From: Prevotellaceae bacterium HUN156
Lineage (GTDB): Bacteria > Bacteroidota > Bacteroidia > Bacteroidales > Bacteroidaceae
DNA length: 64,000 bases
Assembly (NCBI GenBank): GCA_900119285.1
Contig: FPIT01000010.1
Location: 62,001-126,000 of the forward strand
Direction of reading: 5' to 3'
Of this stretch, positions 39,873 to 49,596 are shown one piece after another (within the stretch, counting starts at the first letter, position 1; the number at the start of each line of letters is the position of its first letter). The position numbers were made by a program, and so were the translations under genes. Under the pieces are notes generated by a model. That model was not told the DNA's origin. It saw only the letters and a program-made list of their open reading frames with translations, and did no database searches.

Positions 39873-41783
39873 ATGAAAGCAAAAATAATGATGATGCTTG
39901 TGGCACTAATGATGGTGACTGCAGCAAATGGAGAAAACAAAAAGGTTACAGCAACTCTTAAGCATGTAACGGTATTTACCAATGGTGCCCAGGTGGAACG
40001 CACCCATAGTGCCAACCTACTGGCTGGAGAGCAGGTGATAACCTTTACTGGTTTCTCGCCCTATACCGACGTGAAGAGTATGCAGATAAAAGCACGTGGA
40101 AAACTAACTGTTCTTGGAATTAACTATCGAACCATACATCCTGATAGTCTACAGCGTATCAAACAGTTGCGTGAGGCAGAGAAACAGGTGAAGCTCACGG
40201 ATGATAAAGAACGCGAGCTAAAGGCACAGTTAGAGGTGATAAATGCCCAGTTAGAGTTGGTGAAGACCAATTGCTCAACGAGCAGTCGCACCGCAGTTAC
40301 GCCATTGGCCAACATCAAAGAGCTCAATAACTATTATGCCCAAGAAACACTTGAGTTGAAGAAGAAAGCCATCGCCATCGACCAGGAACTTGCCAAACTC
40401 ACCGAGATACGCGAGAAACAGGAAAAGACAGTCGACTCGATTGCTCACCTCAAGCTGAAGTCTATCATCGAGGCCGATCTCAAACTGCAATTGCCTCAGG
40501 CTGGCAAAGTGGAGTTCAACCTTACTTATTATGTAAAAAATGCAGGTTGGTATCCTACCTACGACATTCGCTCTGATGGACTTGGCCAACCTCTACAACT
40601 TTCCTATAAGGCTCACATGTTCCAGAAAACCAAAGAAGATTGGAACAATATACCTGTAACACTCTCGTCAGCTAATCCCAATCTATCAAATATTGCCCCT
40701 GAATTGCGTACTTATTGGCTCAACTATGGTAAACAGGCGCCTCGTTACGACAAAGAACTAAGCATCGATGGCGGTGTCTCGGGTATAGTATTAGATGAAG
40801 AGGGCGAGCCCCTAATTGGATGTACTGTTATGGTAGTAGGTACAGGTCTTGGTACAGTTACCGACATCAACGGACGCTATAGTATCGCTCTACCTCGTGG
40901 CAAAGACCAGCTCAAATTCAGTTACGTCGGATTTTTGAGTCAGACACATAGCGTAAACAGCTCTATCTTGAATGTCAAAATGAAAGAAGACGAATCATCA
41001 TTACAAGAAATCGTCGTTGCTGGTTATGGTGTCAGTAAAAAAGGAAAGGGAAAATCCAGTCGTAAACAGGAAAGTGTTAGTAAGGATCTTAAGGGAATTA
41101 TCCCGGGAATTGCAGTCTCAAAGGATACAGAAATGCCTGAGAGCGATTTGATTGCCGTGAATGAGCAGAAGGCACAATTCGGCTACGAGTTCGACATCAA
41201 ACAGCCACTCACACTGTTCTCCGATGGCAAGACCACAACAACTGAGATTGCCCGCTATCAGTTACCTGCCACATATCAATATCTTGGCATCCCACGTGCA
41301 GATAAGGATGCGTTCCTAGTAGCCGATGCCACCGATTGGCAAAAACATAGTTTGCTCGAAGGAGAAGCCAATGTATATTTCGAGAACTCATTTATTGGCA
41401 AGACCATACTTGACCCGACAGTAGCCAACGATACCTTACATTTCTCATTAGGCAGAGATAAGGGTATCCGTATTCAGCGCACCAAGGTGTCAGCCCGTTC
41501 AACCCGCCGCTTGTTGGCTTCAAGTCAAGAACAGAACATGACTTGGCGTATCACTGTTAAGAACACCCGCCAAGAAGCCGTTTCGCTCACCCTACAGGAC
41601 CAGATTCCTGTATCAGAGAATTCAAATATTACCGTTACAACCGAGGAACTCAGCGGAGGACAACTTGACAAGTCTACAGGTTTCATTTTATGGCAGCTAC
41701 AACTCCAACCCAACGAACAACGTGAGTTCATCGTACAGTATCGCGTAAAATACCCCAAGAATCGTAATTTGGTTGTGGAATGA
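39873..41783 (+). CDS. MuiA-family (DUF4140/DUF4139) protein with inserted CarboxypepD_reg-like domain
   Basis: 636 aa. A signal peptide (residues 1-20), a DUF4140 N-terminal domain (VTVFTNGAQVERTHSANL), a long coiled coil (95-195), then a DUF4139 domain (YYVKNAGWYPTYDIRSDG; end region WRITVKNTRQEAVSLTLQDQ). Inserted at about 300-375 is a carboxypeptidase-regulatory-like beta domain with GIVLDEEGEPLIGCTVMVVG, TDINGRYSIALP and LKFSYVGF. It is followed by EIVVAGYGVSKK, the motif that normally links this domain to a TonB-dependent receptor plug. The family was named from mucoidy inhibition; its biochemical role is unknown. Secreted, probably periplasmic. Confidence 0.88.
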   Translation: MKAKIMMMLVALMMVTAANGENKKVTATLKHVTVFTNGAQVERTHSANLLAGEQVITFTGFSPYTDVKSMQIKARGKLTVLGINYRTIHPDSLQRIKQLREAEKQVKLTDDKERELKAQLEVINAQLELVKTNCSTSSRTAVTPLANIKELNNYYAQETLELKKKAIAIDQELAKLTEIREKQEKTVDSIAHLKLKSIIEADLKLQLPQAGKVEFNLTYYVKNAGWYPTYDIRSDGLGQPLQLSYKAHMFQKTKEDWNNIPVTLSSANPNLSNIAPELRTYWLNYGKQAPRYDKELSIDGGVSGIVLDEEGEPLIGCTVMVVGTGLGTVTDINGRYSIALPRGKDQLKFSYVGFLSQTHSVNSSILNVKMKEDESSLQEIVVAGYGVSKKGKGKSSRKQESVSKDLKGIIPGIAVSKDTEMPESDLIAVNEQKAQFGYEFDIKQPLTLFSDGKTTTTEIARYQLPATYQYLGIPRADKDAFLVADATDWQKHSLLEGEANVYFENSFIGKTILDPTVANDTLHFSLGRDKGIRIQRTKVSARSTRRLLASSQEQNMTWRITVKNTRQEAVSLTLQDQIPVSENSNITVTTEELSGGQLDKSTGFILWQLQLQPNEQREFIVQYRVKYPKNRNLVVE

Positions 41784-41829
41784 GGGATGCCATAGGTGCC
41801 TAACACTTCGTCAAATAATCCATAAATAA

Positions 41830-41884
41830 AAGGTTCACACTTACTGCGCAACAGGTCAAAGAGTTACGCGTGAGTGTGAACCTT
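41830..41884 (+). terminator. Possible terminator hairpin after the MuiA-family gene
   Basis: AAGGTTCACACT (41830-41841) and AGTGTGAACCTT (41873-41884) pair perfectly over 12 bp with a 31-base loop containing further weak pairing. There is no strong T run, so it may be a structural element rather than a terminator. Confidence 0.5.
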
Positions 41885-41901
41885 AAAATTTATAGGAGCT
41901 T

Positions 41902-41929
41902 CTAGGAAAAACTAGGTGAATCTAGAGAA
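41902..41929. repeat. CTAG-rich direct repeat, left copy
   Basis: CTAGG-AAAA-ACTAGGT-GAATCTAG-type sequence. Aligns with 42688-42715 at most positions, flanking the four-helix-bundle pseudogene. Confidence 0.8.
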
Positions 41930-42015
41930 ATATTGGAGAGACAAAGTAGGATTGGCAGTAAAAGTTTTTCTTGTCAATAACAATAAAAGAAGAGTAGGGG
42001 GCGTTATAGTGATTT

Positions 42016-42674
42016 ATGGAATATTATACTAAAGGTAAAGTCCTAAAGAAAGCGGTAGTCTGGAAGAACCTTTATTTCTATCGCAAGAGTGATACACTAT
42101 ATCAATTGACGGTAGAATTTTGTCATCGTTTTCTTCCAGCTTATGGAGACAGGACAGTTGACCAAATGGTGCAGGCTGCCCGTAGTGGAAAACAGAATAT
42201 TGTAGAGGGTAGCGAAGATGGAAAGACTAGTTCTGAGATGGAAATAAAACTGCTGAATGTGGCTCGTGGCAGTCTGCAGGAACTATGTGCCGATTATCAG
42301 GATTATATCAATACTCATTTTCATTATGGCCAGCAACGAGCAAACGCCAGCAAAAGCTTCGTGAATTCTGCCACACTCACAACGACTATTGTGACTATGA
42401 GCCTTTAATAACGAAGATGGATGATGAGGAAATGGCTAATATGGCTCTTACGCTCTGTCATCAGACGGATAAGATGATGTGCGCCTATATAGAGAATCTG
42501 GAAAAGGGATTTGTAACCGAAGGTGGTATCAAAGAGCGAATGTATGCTGCACGCACTGGCTATCGACAAATGCTGGATGCTCGGATGAGAGCTCTGGAAA
42601 CAGAAAACCAACAACTGAAAAAGAGAATAAAGGAATTGGAGGCCGAGCTGAAAAGGCTGGGAGAGAGAGTCTAG
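42016..42674 (+). pseudogene. Four-helix-bundle suffix-domain protein, frameshifted
   Basis: Two overlapping frames make one gene. The first (42016-42408) has VEFCHRFLPAYGDRTVDQMV, QAARSGKQNIVEGSEDGKTS and ARGSLQELCADYQDYINTHF. The second (read from about 42320 to 42674) continues SLWPATSKRQQKLREFCHTH, ALTLCHQTDKMMCAYIENL and TEGGIKERMYAARTGYRQ. Together they match the Bacteroidetes four-helix-bundle suffix-domain protein, an S23/IVS-like family. The parsimonious break is the run TTTT at 42318-42321: one more T restores a single frame through NTHFSLW. A real mutation or an assembly error cannot be told apart. The family role is unknown. Confidence 0.75.
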
Positions 42675-42736
42675 GAGAGCTAGGAATTCCTAGGAAAACC
42701 TAGGTCTACCTAGAAGATCCTAGATAATCCTAGCAA
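42675..42736. repeat. CTAG-dense repeat cluster, right side
   Basis: About seven CTAG sites in 60 bases directly after the frameshifted gene, including the direct-repeat match at 42688-42715. CTAG is usually rare in bacterial DNA, so the density is striking. Confidence 0.8.
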
Positions 42737-42744
42737 AAAGAAAA

Positions 42745-42766
42745 AAGCGCTGAAGAATCAGCGCTT
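42745..42766 (-). terminator. Terminator of the tRNA-Ser/tRNA-Glu transcript
   Basis: AAGCGCTGA (42745-42753) and TCAGCGCTT (42758-42766) form a 9-bp stem with loop AGAA. The minus strand continues TTTTTTCTTTTT. Confidence 0.92.
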
Positions 42767-42772
42767 GAGTTG

Positions 42773-42844
42773 TAGTCGATAGGGGAATCGAACCCCTATG
42801 CCAAGATTGAGAATCTTGTATCCTAACCATTAGATGAATCGACC
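42773..42844 (-). tRNA. tRNA-Glu (anticodon CTC)
   Basis: Minus strand begins GGTCGATTCATCTAATGGTT; anticodon loop TTCTCAA between CAAGA and TCTTG gives CTC. T-arm is GGGGTTCGATTCCCC. 72 nt, CCA not encoded. Reads GAG. Confidence 0.92.
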
Positions 42845-42884
42845 AGCATTTTAAAGAACACTCTCTTAGAGAAACCCCTCGGTG

Positions 42885-42971
42885 CGGAAGGAGGGGGATT
42901 CGAACCCCCGGTACGGGAACCCGTACGGCAGTTTAGCAAACTGCTGGTTTCAGCCACTCACCCATCCTTCC
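42885..42971 (-). tRNA. tRNA-Ser (anticodon GCT)
   Basis: Minus strand begins GGAAGGATGGGTGAGTGGCT. The anticodon loop TTGCTAA between GCAGT and ACTGC gives GCT. A long variable arm (GTACGGGTTCCCGTAC) is as in tRNA-Ser. Reads AGC/AGU. Co-transcribed with tRNA-Glu from the box at 43023. Confidence 0.93.
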
Positions 42972-43022
42972 AAAAGGACCCTGGAGTTCGAAACCGTGGG
43001 GTTATCTCCTTGATTGCGGGTG

Positions 43023-43030
43023 CAAAGGTA
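43023..43030 (-). promoter_or_regulatory. -7 box for the tRNA-Ser/tRNA-Glu pair
   Basis: Minus strand reads TACCTTTGC, 52 bases upstream of tRNA-Ser(GCT). Confidence 0.7.
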
Positions 43031-43125
43031 CGACTAATTTTTGAACCCTGCAAATTTTTCAGCAACTTTTTTCACTTTTTTTGTTAACTTTTCTCTTTTC
43101 GCACCAATAATCGGTGTTTTAGAAG

Positions 43126-43198
43126 AGCGGAATACGGGACTCGAACCCGCGACCCTCGGCTTGGGAAGCCAATGCTCTACCAACTGAGCTAATTCCGC
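43126..43198 (-). tRNA. tRNA-Gly (anticodon CCC)
   Basis: Minus strand begins GCGGAATTAGCTCAGTTGGT; anticodon loop TTCCCAA between TTGGC and GCCGA gives CCC. T-arm GCGGGTTCGAGTCCCGT. 73 nt. Reads GGG. Confidence 0.92.
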
Positions 43199-43225
43199 AG
43201 AGCCCTCTTTTATGAGAAAAAAGAG

Positions 43226-43254
43226 GGGAGCCAGAATAGTTAATTCTGACTCCC
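43226..43254 (-). terminator. Terminator-like hairpin between tRNA-Thr and tRNA-Gly
   Basis: GGGAG-C-CAGAAT (43226-43237) pairs with ATTCTG-A-CTCCC (43243-43254), one mismatch, followed on the minus strand by CTCTTTTTTC. Confidence 0.7.
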
Positions 43255-43267
43255 GATTAAGAAAGTG

Positions 43268-43340
<73 letters not shown>

Positions 43341-43384
43341 AGTCTTTCAAAGAACACTTTGTTGCTTTTTCGTCAAAAGCGTTG

Positions 43385-43392
43385 CAAAGGTA
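43385..43392 (-). promoter_or_regulatory. -7 box for tRNA-Thr
   Basis: Minus strand reads TACCTTTGC, 45 bases upstream of tRNA-Thr(CGT). Confidence 0.7.
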
Positions 43393-43426
43393 ATGCTTTT
43401 TTCCCTAACTACCAAATGTTTTGGCG

Positions 43427-46228
43427 TCAAAGTTTGTCTTTAAGAAATTTTCCAGTCAAACTATTCTCGTTGTCTGCAATTTCCTCTGGCGTGCCTATAG
43501 CAACTACTTCGCCGCCACGATCTCCGCCATCTGGGCCCATATCAATAATATGGTCAGCACACTTGATAATATCCATATTGTGCTCAATGATAAGAATGGT
43601 ATGACCACGTTCTATCAGCGCATTGAATGCCTGCAAGAGTCTGTTGATGTCGTGGAAATGAAGACCAGTGGTAGGCTCATCGAATATGAAGAGGGTAGGC
43701 TCCTGCTTCTCCTGTCCGATGAAGTAGGCCAACTTGACGCGCTGGTTCTCACCACCAGAGAGAGTAGAAGAGTTCTGACCTAACTTGATATATCCCAGTC
43801 CAACATCTTCGAGTGGCTTCAGTCGTTTGACTATAGTATTCTCCTGATGTTCTCCAAAGAACTGAATAGCCTCAGAGATGGTCATGTTGAGCACATCATC
43901 AATATTCCTGCCATGAAAGCGGACATCGAGAATATCATGTTTGAAGCGGTGACCGTGACAGGCTTCGCACTCAAGCACGAGGTCTGCCATGAACTGCATC
44001 TCAACGGTGATAACGCCAGCTCCTTTACACTCGTCGCATCGACCACCATCGGCATTAAACGAGAAATATTGTGAGGTGAATCCCATCTGCTGGGCAAGTG
44101 GCTGATCAGCATAGAGGTCACGAATGGCATCGTAAGCCTTGACATAGGTGGCGGGATTAGAGCGCGTAGACTTACCAATAGGATTCTGGTCTACAAACTC
44201 TACATGCTTGATGGCCTGATAGTCGCCATCCAAACCGCCATATTCGCCTGGTGCATCGCACACCTCTCCAAGATGACGCTTGAGGGAAGGGTAGAGGATG
44301 CCCTTTACCAATGAGGACTTACCACTACCAGAAACACCAGTTACTACAGTCATCACGTTGAGAGGGAAGTCAACAGTAACACCCTTCAGATTATTCATGC
44401 GGGCACTCTTAATGGTAATCTTACGATTCCAAGGACGATGACTCTTGGGAGTTTCTATTTGATCTTGGTGGGTAAGGTAGCGAATAGTATGACTGCGACC
44501 AGCATCAGTGTCGTTGGGAACATTAGCGTCTCCCTCGAACACAATCTCACCACCCAAGCGACCTGCATCAGGACCAACATCAATCAGATAGTCTGCTGCA
44601 CGCATGATTTCTTCGTCGTGTTCCACTATCACCACTGTATTTCCTAAGTCGCGCAACTCCTTGAGCACATGAATAAGGCGTTCGGTGTCGCGAGAATGGA
44701 GTCCGATGCTGGGCTCATCAAGAATATAGAGGCTGCCAACAAGTGAGCTGCCTAGTGAGGTGGTCAGATTGATGCGCTGACTCTCACCACCAGACAAGGT
44801 GTTGGACATACGGTTCAGCGTGAGATAGCCTAAGCCTACATCTAACAAGAACTGCAGACGAGAGTTGATTTCTGCCAATAAGCGACGACCAATCTGCTGC
44901 TCTTGTTCGGTAAGTTCTAACTGAGCAAACCATTCCTTGAGTCTGACAATAGGCATCTGCACCAAGTCGGAAATGCTGCGCCCACCAATCTTCACATAGT
45001 CGGCTTCGGGTTTCAGGCGTGTTCCATGACACTTGGGACAGGTAGTCTTTCCACGATAGCGGCTCAGCATGACACGATACTGTATCTTGTACTGATTCTC
45101 CTTTACCATCTGGAAGAAGGAATCAATAGACACCTGTTCGTATTTGTCGCGATGCTTGTCGGAAGGCAGTCCGTGCCACAGCATATCTTTCTGTTGCTGT
45201 GTCAGATTATAATATGGTTCAAAGATGGGGAAGTTGTCTTTGGCTGCACGACGACAGAATTCTTCCTTCCACACCTTCATCTTCTCTCCATGCCAGCAAA
45301 CCACGCAACCATCATAGACAGACAGCGAGGTATTGGGAATTACCAGATGCTCGTCGATGCCCATAATCTTGCCAAAACCCTGACATTCGGGACAGGCTCC
45401 CACAGGAGAGTTGAATGAGAACATATTATCCGTAGGTTCCTCGAAGGTCATACCATCCGCTTCGAAATGCATAGAGAAATCATAGCAGATATTGGATGGC
45501 AGGAACATCAGGCGACACTCGCCATGTCCTTCATAGAAGGCAGTCTCAGCAGAGTCGACCAATCGCGATATCACATCCTTGGCATCATCCACCGACAGGC
45601 GGTCGATAACCAAGTAGAGGTGAGAGGTAAGCGTAGAGAGATTTGAGATGTCTGCCAACAAATCATCGATGCGCACGATATTGCTATCAACGGCGATGCG
45701 GGCATAACCATTCTGAAGGTATAGACGCAACTGCTGCTCCATAGTGCGATCCTGGCTGGGCTGAATAGGAGCCATCACCATATACTTAGTGCCTGGCGCA
45801 TACTGACGGGTACACTGGATGATGTCTTCTGTGGAATGCTTCTTCACCTCTTGTCCACTGACGGGTGAAAAGGTCTTACCGATACGGGCATAGAGCAGTC
45901 GCAAGTATTCATATATCTCCGTAGTGGTACCTACCGTAGAACGGGGATTGCGAGAGATAACCTTCTGCTCGATGGCGATAGCAGGGGGAATACCCTTGAT
46001 GAAATCGCACTCGGGCTTGTTCATACGACCTAAAAACTGGCGGGCATAGGATGAAAGGCTTTCCACATATCGGCGCTGGCCTTCTGCATACAGCGTATCA
46101 AAAGCCAGCGAAGACTTTCCGCTACCTGATACACCAGCGATAACCACCAGCTTGTTGCGTGGAATTCGAACATTTACATTCTTCAGGTTATTTACCCGAG
46201 CACCTTTTATCTCTATATAGTCTGCCAT
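43427..46228 (-). CDS. uvrA: Excinuclease ABC subunit A
   Basis: 933 aa, full length. Two ABC modules: first P-loop [20 protein letters not shown], second [15 protein letters not shown]; signature [11 protein letters not shown] and [11 protein letters not shown]; zinc modules with CPECQG/CPKCHG and CDECKG/CEACHG. It recognises damaged DNA in nucleotide excision repair with UvrB. Starts 13 bases after lysA, so it may be the last gene of a long transcript, although no promoter was found just upstream. Confidence 0.97.
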   Translation of the reverse strand: MADYIEIKGARVNNLKNVNVRIPRNKLVVIAGVSGSGKSSLAFDTLYAEGQRRYVESLSSYARQFLGRMNKPECDFIKGIPPAIAIEQKVISRNPRSTVGTTTEIYEYLRLLYARIGKTFSPVSGQEVKKHSTEDIIQCTRQYAPGTKYMVMAPIQPSQDRTMEQQLRLYLQNGYARIAVDSNIVRIDDLLADISNLSTLTSHLYLVIDRLSVDDAKDVISRLVDSAETAFYEGHGECRLMFLPSNICYDFSMHFEADGMTFEEPTDNMFSFNSPVGACPECQGFGKIMGIDEHLVIPNTSLSVYDGCVVCWHGEKMKVWKEEFCRRAAKDNFPIFEPYYNLTQQQKDMLWHGLPSDKHRDKYEQVSIDSFFQMVKENQYKIQYRVMLSRYRGKTTCPKCHGTRLKPEADYVKIGGRSISDLVQMPIVRLKEWFAQLELTEQEQQIGRRLLAEINSRLQFLLDVGLGYLTLNRMSNTLSGGESQRINLTTSLGSSLVGSLYILDEPSIGLHSRDTERLIHVLKELRDLGNTVVIVEHDEEIMRAADYLIDVGPDAGRLGGEIVFEGDANVPNDTDAGRSHTIRYLTHQDQIETPKSHRPWNRKITIKSARMNNLKGVTVDFPLNVMTVVTGVSGSGKSSLVKGILYPSLKRHLGEVCDAPGEYGGLDGDYQAIKHVEFVDQNPIGKSTRSNPATYVKAYDAIRDLYADQPLAQQMGFTSQYFSFNADGGRCDECKGAGVITVEMQFMADLVLECEACHGHRFKHDILDVRFHGRNIDDVLNMTISEAIQFFGEHQENTIVKRLKPLEDVGLGYIKLGQNSSTLSGGENQRVKLAYFIGQEKQEPTLFIFDEPTTGLHFHDINRLLQAFNALIERGHTILIIEHNMDIIKCADHIIDMGPDGGDRGGEVVAIGTPEEIADNENSLTGKFLKDKL

Positions 46229-46241
46229 GTTTTACGTATGA

Positions 46242-47402
46242 TTATACTTCTTCACTTGTATAGCCCACAGGTAGTTGGCGACAGTTGTACTGCGATGCCA
46301 TAATCTCTCCGTAGGCTCCAGCCGAACGGATGGCGAGATAATCGCCACGATGGGCTTTGTTAATATCTATCTGTTTAGCGAAGACGTCGGTAGACTCGCA
46401 GATAGGACCAACCACATCGTAGGTCTCTGTAGGCTCATCGCTCGACAGGTTTTCTATCTTATGATAGGCCTGATAAAGAGCGGGGCGAATCAAGTCGGTA
46501 AATCCGGCGTCAACGATACAAAACTTCTTCACGTAGCCTTCTTTAATATATAAGGTACGCGTAATAAGTGAACCGCACTGTGCTACTACGGCTCGTCCCA
46601 ACTCAAAATGCAGTGTCTGACCTTCGCGCAACTTCAGCTTCTTAGCATAGGTATCAAAGTAGGCCTTGAAGTCTGGAATAGGCACACGGTTGGGATGCTG
46701 ATAGTCAATACCCAATCCACCTCCGACGTTGATGTGCTCTAAGCGGATACGATTACGCTCGAGTTCATTCTGCAGGTCGTTGATACGATTACATAATGCT
46801 TCAAAGTCTCCCATGTCGAGAATCTGACTGCCAATATGGAAGTGAAGACCAACCACACGGATGTGCTCCATGTGAGCAGCTTCTTCTATCACCTTCAACA
46901 TATCGCGCATGTCGATACCAAACTTATTCTCAGCCAGTCCGGTGGTGATATTGGCATGGGTGTGAGCTCCCACATTAGGATTCAGTCGGAAGGCCACACG
47001 CGCCACCCTGCCTTTAGCAGCAGCCAACTCATTAATAACCTCCAACTCAGGTATGCTCTCTACATTGAAGCAGAAGATATCATTGTCGAGTCCGAGATTG
47101 ATTTCCCAGTCGCTCTTGCCTACACCGGCATATACTATCTTGTTGTTGGGAAAACCAGCACGCACGCTGGCTTCTATCTCGCCACCACTGACACAATCTG
47201 CACCCAGTCCTGCCTCACGGATAATCTTGAGCAGCTTGGGATTGGCATTGGCCTTGATGGCATAGTGAACGCAGAAGCCCTCGTGGCGACTTGCTTCGCT
47301 CTGGATAGTGCGCAGCGTTTCGCGAAGTAGTTCTACATCATAATAGTAGAACGGAGTCCTCAGCTGTTCAAACCTATTTATTGGGAATAGTCCTTTAGTC
47401 AT
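46242..47402 (-). CDS. lysA: Diaminopimelate decarboxylase
   Basis: 386 aa. Fold type III PLP enzyme: HYAIKANANPKLLKIIREAG (PLP Lys), GADCVSGGE, VVGLHFHIGSQI, NVGGGLGIDYQHP and CESTDVFAKQ. It converts meso-diaminopimelate to lysine, the last step of lysine synthesis. It follows lysC by 18 bases on the same strand, so aspartate-family control and the final step are co-expressed. Confidence 0.95.
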   Translation of the reverse strand: MTKGLFPINRFEQLRTPFYYYDVELLRETLRTIQSEASRHEGFCVHYAIKANANPKLLKIIREAGLGADCVSGGEIEASVRAGFPNNKIVYAGVGKSDWEINLGLDNDIFCFNVESIPELEVINELAAAKGRVARVAFRLNPNVGAHTHANITTGLAENKFGIDMRDMLKVIEEAAHMEHIRVVGLHFHIGSQILDMGDFEALCNRINDLQNELERNRIRLEHINVGGGLGIDYQHPNRVPIPDFKAYFDTYAKKLKLREGQTLHFELGRAVVAQCGSLITRTLYIKEGYVKKFCIVDAGFTDLIRPALYQAYHKIENLSSDEPTETYDVVGPICESTDVFAKQIDINKAHRGDYLAIRSAGAYGEIMASQYNCRQLPVGYTSEEV

Positions 47403-47420
47403 TTTGTGTTGTTTATTGTC

Positions 47421-48740
47421 TTATTGATTGAATAGCGTGTTGCTAAGACTCTGGAGGGCACGCTTCTTATCCTCTTCCTTGATAAGGAATGAGATGTTAT
47501 AGTTACTACCACCGTAAGAAATCATGCGAACAGGAATGTTCTTCAAAGCCTCCAATACTTGTGTCTCAAAGCCGATATTAGACCAGTCGAGGTCACCAAC
47601 AACACAAACGACACACATACCTGTATCAACGGTAACTGTACCATACTTCTTCAGTTCGTCAACAATCTCGCCCAGATGAGCAGAGTTATCAATTGACATT
47701 GATACACCCACCTCTGAGGTACAAACCATATCGATAGGAGTCTGATAGCTCTCGAAGATTTCGAATACCTTGCGCAAGAAACCAGTAGCCAACAGCATGC
47801 GGCTTGACTTAATCTTGATAGCAATGATATTGTCTTTAGCAGCAACAGCCTTAATCTTACCATATTCAGTAGCATTGCTGATGGTGGTTCCCTCTGCATC
47901 AGGGTCCATCGTGTTGAGCAGACGAACGGGAATGCCAGCATACTTAGCGGGCTGTACGCAAGTGGGATGCAGGATCTTGGCACCAAAGTATGCCAACTCG
48001 GCTGCCTCCTCAAAGTGGAGCTGATGAACGGGCTCTGTCTTCTCAACCACACGTGGGTCGTTGTTGTGCATACCATCGATATCAGTCCAAATCTGAATCT
48101 CGTCAGCATTGATAGCAGCACCAATGAGTGAAGCAGTGTAATCACTACCGCCACGCTGCAAGTTGTCTATCTCGCCATAGGCATTACGACAGATAAAGCC
48201 CTGTGTGACATATACCTGCTGACCTTCGTTCTTCTCCATGATGGCAGCAAGCTTCTCCTTAATATATACGGGATCGGGCTCTGAGTTCTTATCAGTACGC
48301 ATGAAGTCGAGAGCATTCAGCAACACAGCCTTGATACCTTGTTCCTTCATGTAGTTGACAACCATATTGGTAGACATCATCTCGCCCTGAGCCACGATGC
48401 TCTTCTCCTCGAACGAGGTAAACAGTTCCTTAGTGAAAGAGCGCAGATAGTTCATCTCTGATACCAGAAACTCGCGTGTCTGTTCCTTGGTCTCATCCTT
48501 TGTATAGAGCTCGTCAACATGTTTCATGTACTTACGCTCCAGCTGATTGATAACCTCGTTGGCACCTTCAGGATTCTTCTTATAAAGATAATCAGCAATC
48601 TCTACCAGCGAATTAGTGGTTCCTGACATAGCAGAGAGCACTACGAATACGGGCTCTCCAGACTTGGTTACTAAATTGGTTACTTCTTTCATGCGGTCAG
48701 GTGAACCCACCGATGTACCGCCAAACTTCATTACCTTCAT
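47421..48740 (-). CDS. lysC: Aspartokinase, monofunctional
   Basis: 439 aa. MKVMKFGGTSVGSPDRM at the start, FVVLSAMSGTTNSLV, and two C-terminal ACT domains with TSEVGVSMSIDN and SYGGSNYNISFLI. No homoserine dehydrogenase fusion. It phosphorylates aspartate, the entry to lysine, threonine and methionine. Probably lysine-sensitive given the ACT domains and lysA partner, but this is inference. Confidence 0.95.
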   Translation of the reverse strand: MKVMKFGGTSVGSPDRMKEVTNLVTKSGEPVFVVLSAMSGTTNSLVEIADYLYKKNPEGANEVINQLERKYMKHVDELYTKDETKEQTREFLVSEMNYLRSFTKELFTSFEEKSIVAQGEMMSTNMVVNYMKEQGIKAVLLNALDFMRTDKNSEPDPVYIKEKLAAIMEKNEGQQVYVTQGFICRNAYGEIDNLQRGGSDYTASLIGAAINADEIQIWTDIDGMHNNDPRVVEKTEPVHQLHFEEAAELAYFGAKILHPTCVQPAKYAGIPVRLLNTMDPDAEGTTISNATEYGKIKAVAAKDNIIAIKIKSSRMLLATGFLRKVFEIFESYQTPIDMVCTSEVGVSMSIDNSAHLGEIVDELKKYGTVTVDTGMCVVCVVGDLDWSNIGFETQVLEALKNIPVRMISYGGSNYNISFLIKEEDKKRALQSLSNTLFNQ

Positions 48741-48772
48741 CGTATCTATTTGTTTAGTTTTTAATATTTTAT

Positions 48773-49531
48773 CTAAATTGAAAGGTCTTCGCGAGCACTG
48801 TAGTCAACATTGCTCGTCTCTTCAGCTTCTTCATCTTCGTAGAGTGCCATCGTGTTGTAGGTCTTGGTGATATCTTCCAAGCGTCCGTCAATACAACGAT
48901 ACACAATACCAGGATATTCATTGAGCAGTGAGATATTATGGGTAGTCATCACAACAGCAGTACCCGTCTGCGTTACCTGGCGCAACAGCTGGATAATGTT
49001 GGCAGCGGTTTCCAAGTCGAGATTACCTGTAGGCTCGTCAGCAACAATCAGCTTCGGACGATTCAGAATAGCGCGGGCAATGGCGATGCGCTGTTGCTCA
49101 CCACCAGACAACTCGTGAGGATAGCGGTCAATGAAATCTGCCATATCCACATCCTCCAACACATCATGGATGCGCTCGTTGATTTCTTCTTTCTTCTTCC
49201 ATCCTGTAGCCTTCAGCACGAATTTGAGATTCTCATATACTGTGCGGTCGCCCAACAGCTGGAAGTCCTGGAAGATGATACCCATCTGACGACGCAGTGC
49301 TGGGATATACTTCTTCTTCAGCTCACGCAAATCGTGATTCAGTACAAAGGCATTCTCTGCATTCTCTACATCCATCTCGAAATAGATGGTCTTCAAGAGT
49401 GAGCTCTTACCAGAACCCACACGTCCTATCACATAGATAAACTCGCCCTCTTCTACATGAAAGTCTACATCATGCAGCACGGGAGCTCCATCCTTATGGT
49501 AGATGTCTACTTTTTTGTAATCTATCAACAT
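48773..49531 (-). CDS. ftsE: Cell-division ABC ATPase FtsE
   Basis: 252 aa. Walker [13 protein letters not shown]-loop [16 protein letters not shown], signature [14 protein letters not shown], Walker [13 protein letters not shown]. The [11 protein letters not shown] pattern is typical of FtsE. It has an extra acidic tail ([12 protein letters not shown]). FtsE works with FtsX in septal peptidoglycan hydrolysis; ftsX is not adjacent here, which is unusual. Preceded by a six-unit heptamer array. Confidence 0.88.
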   Translation of the reverse strand: MLIDYKKVDIYHKDGAPVLHDVDFHVEEGEFIYVIGRVGSGKSSLLKTIYFEMDVENAENAFVLNHDLRELKKKYIPALRRQMGIIFQDFQLLGDRTVYENLKFVLKATGWKKKEEINERIHDVLEDVDMADFIDRYPHELSGGEQQRIAIARAILNRPKLIVADEPTGNLDLETAANIIQLLRQVTQTGTAVVMTTHNISLLNEYPGIVYRCIDGRLEDITKTYNTMALYEDEEAEETSNVDYSAREDLSI

Positions 49532-49544
49532 ATATATTCTCTTT

Positions 49545-49586
49545 TCACTATTCTCTATTAACTATTCACTGTTCACTATTCACTAG
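49545..49586. repeat. Heptamer array (TTCACTA)x6 before ftsE
   Basis: Six 7-base units: TTCACTA, TTCTCTA, TTAACTA, TTCACTG, TTCACTA, TTCACTA. On the coding strand: TAGTGAA and variants. It lies between hisIE and ftsE and places TAG/TGA/TAA stops in every frame. Confidence 0.9.
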
Positions 49587-49596
49587 CGTCAGCGCA

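Noticed and set aside
42318..42321. Programmed -1 frameshift site
   Set aside because: There is a T4 run but no standard slippery heptamer, and no obvious downstream structure was seen; a simple deletion explains the data better.
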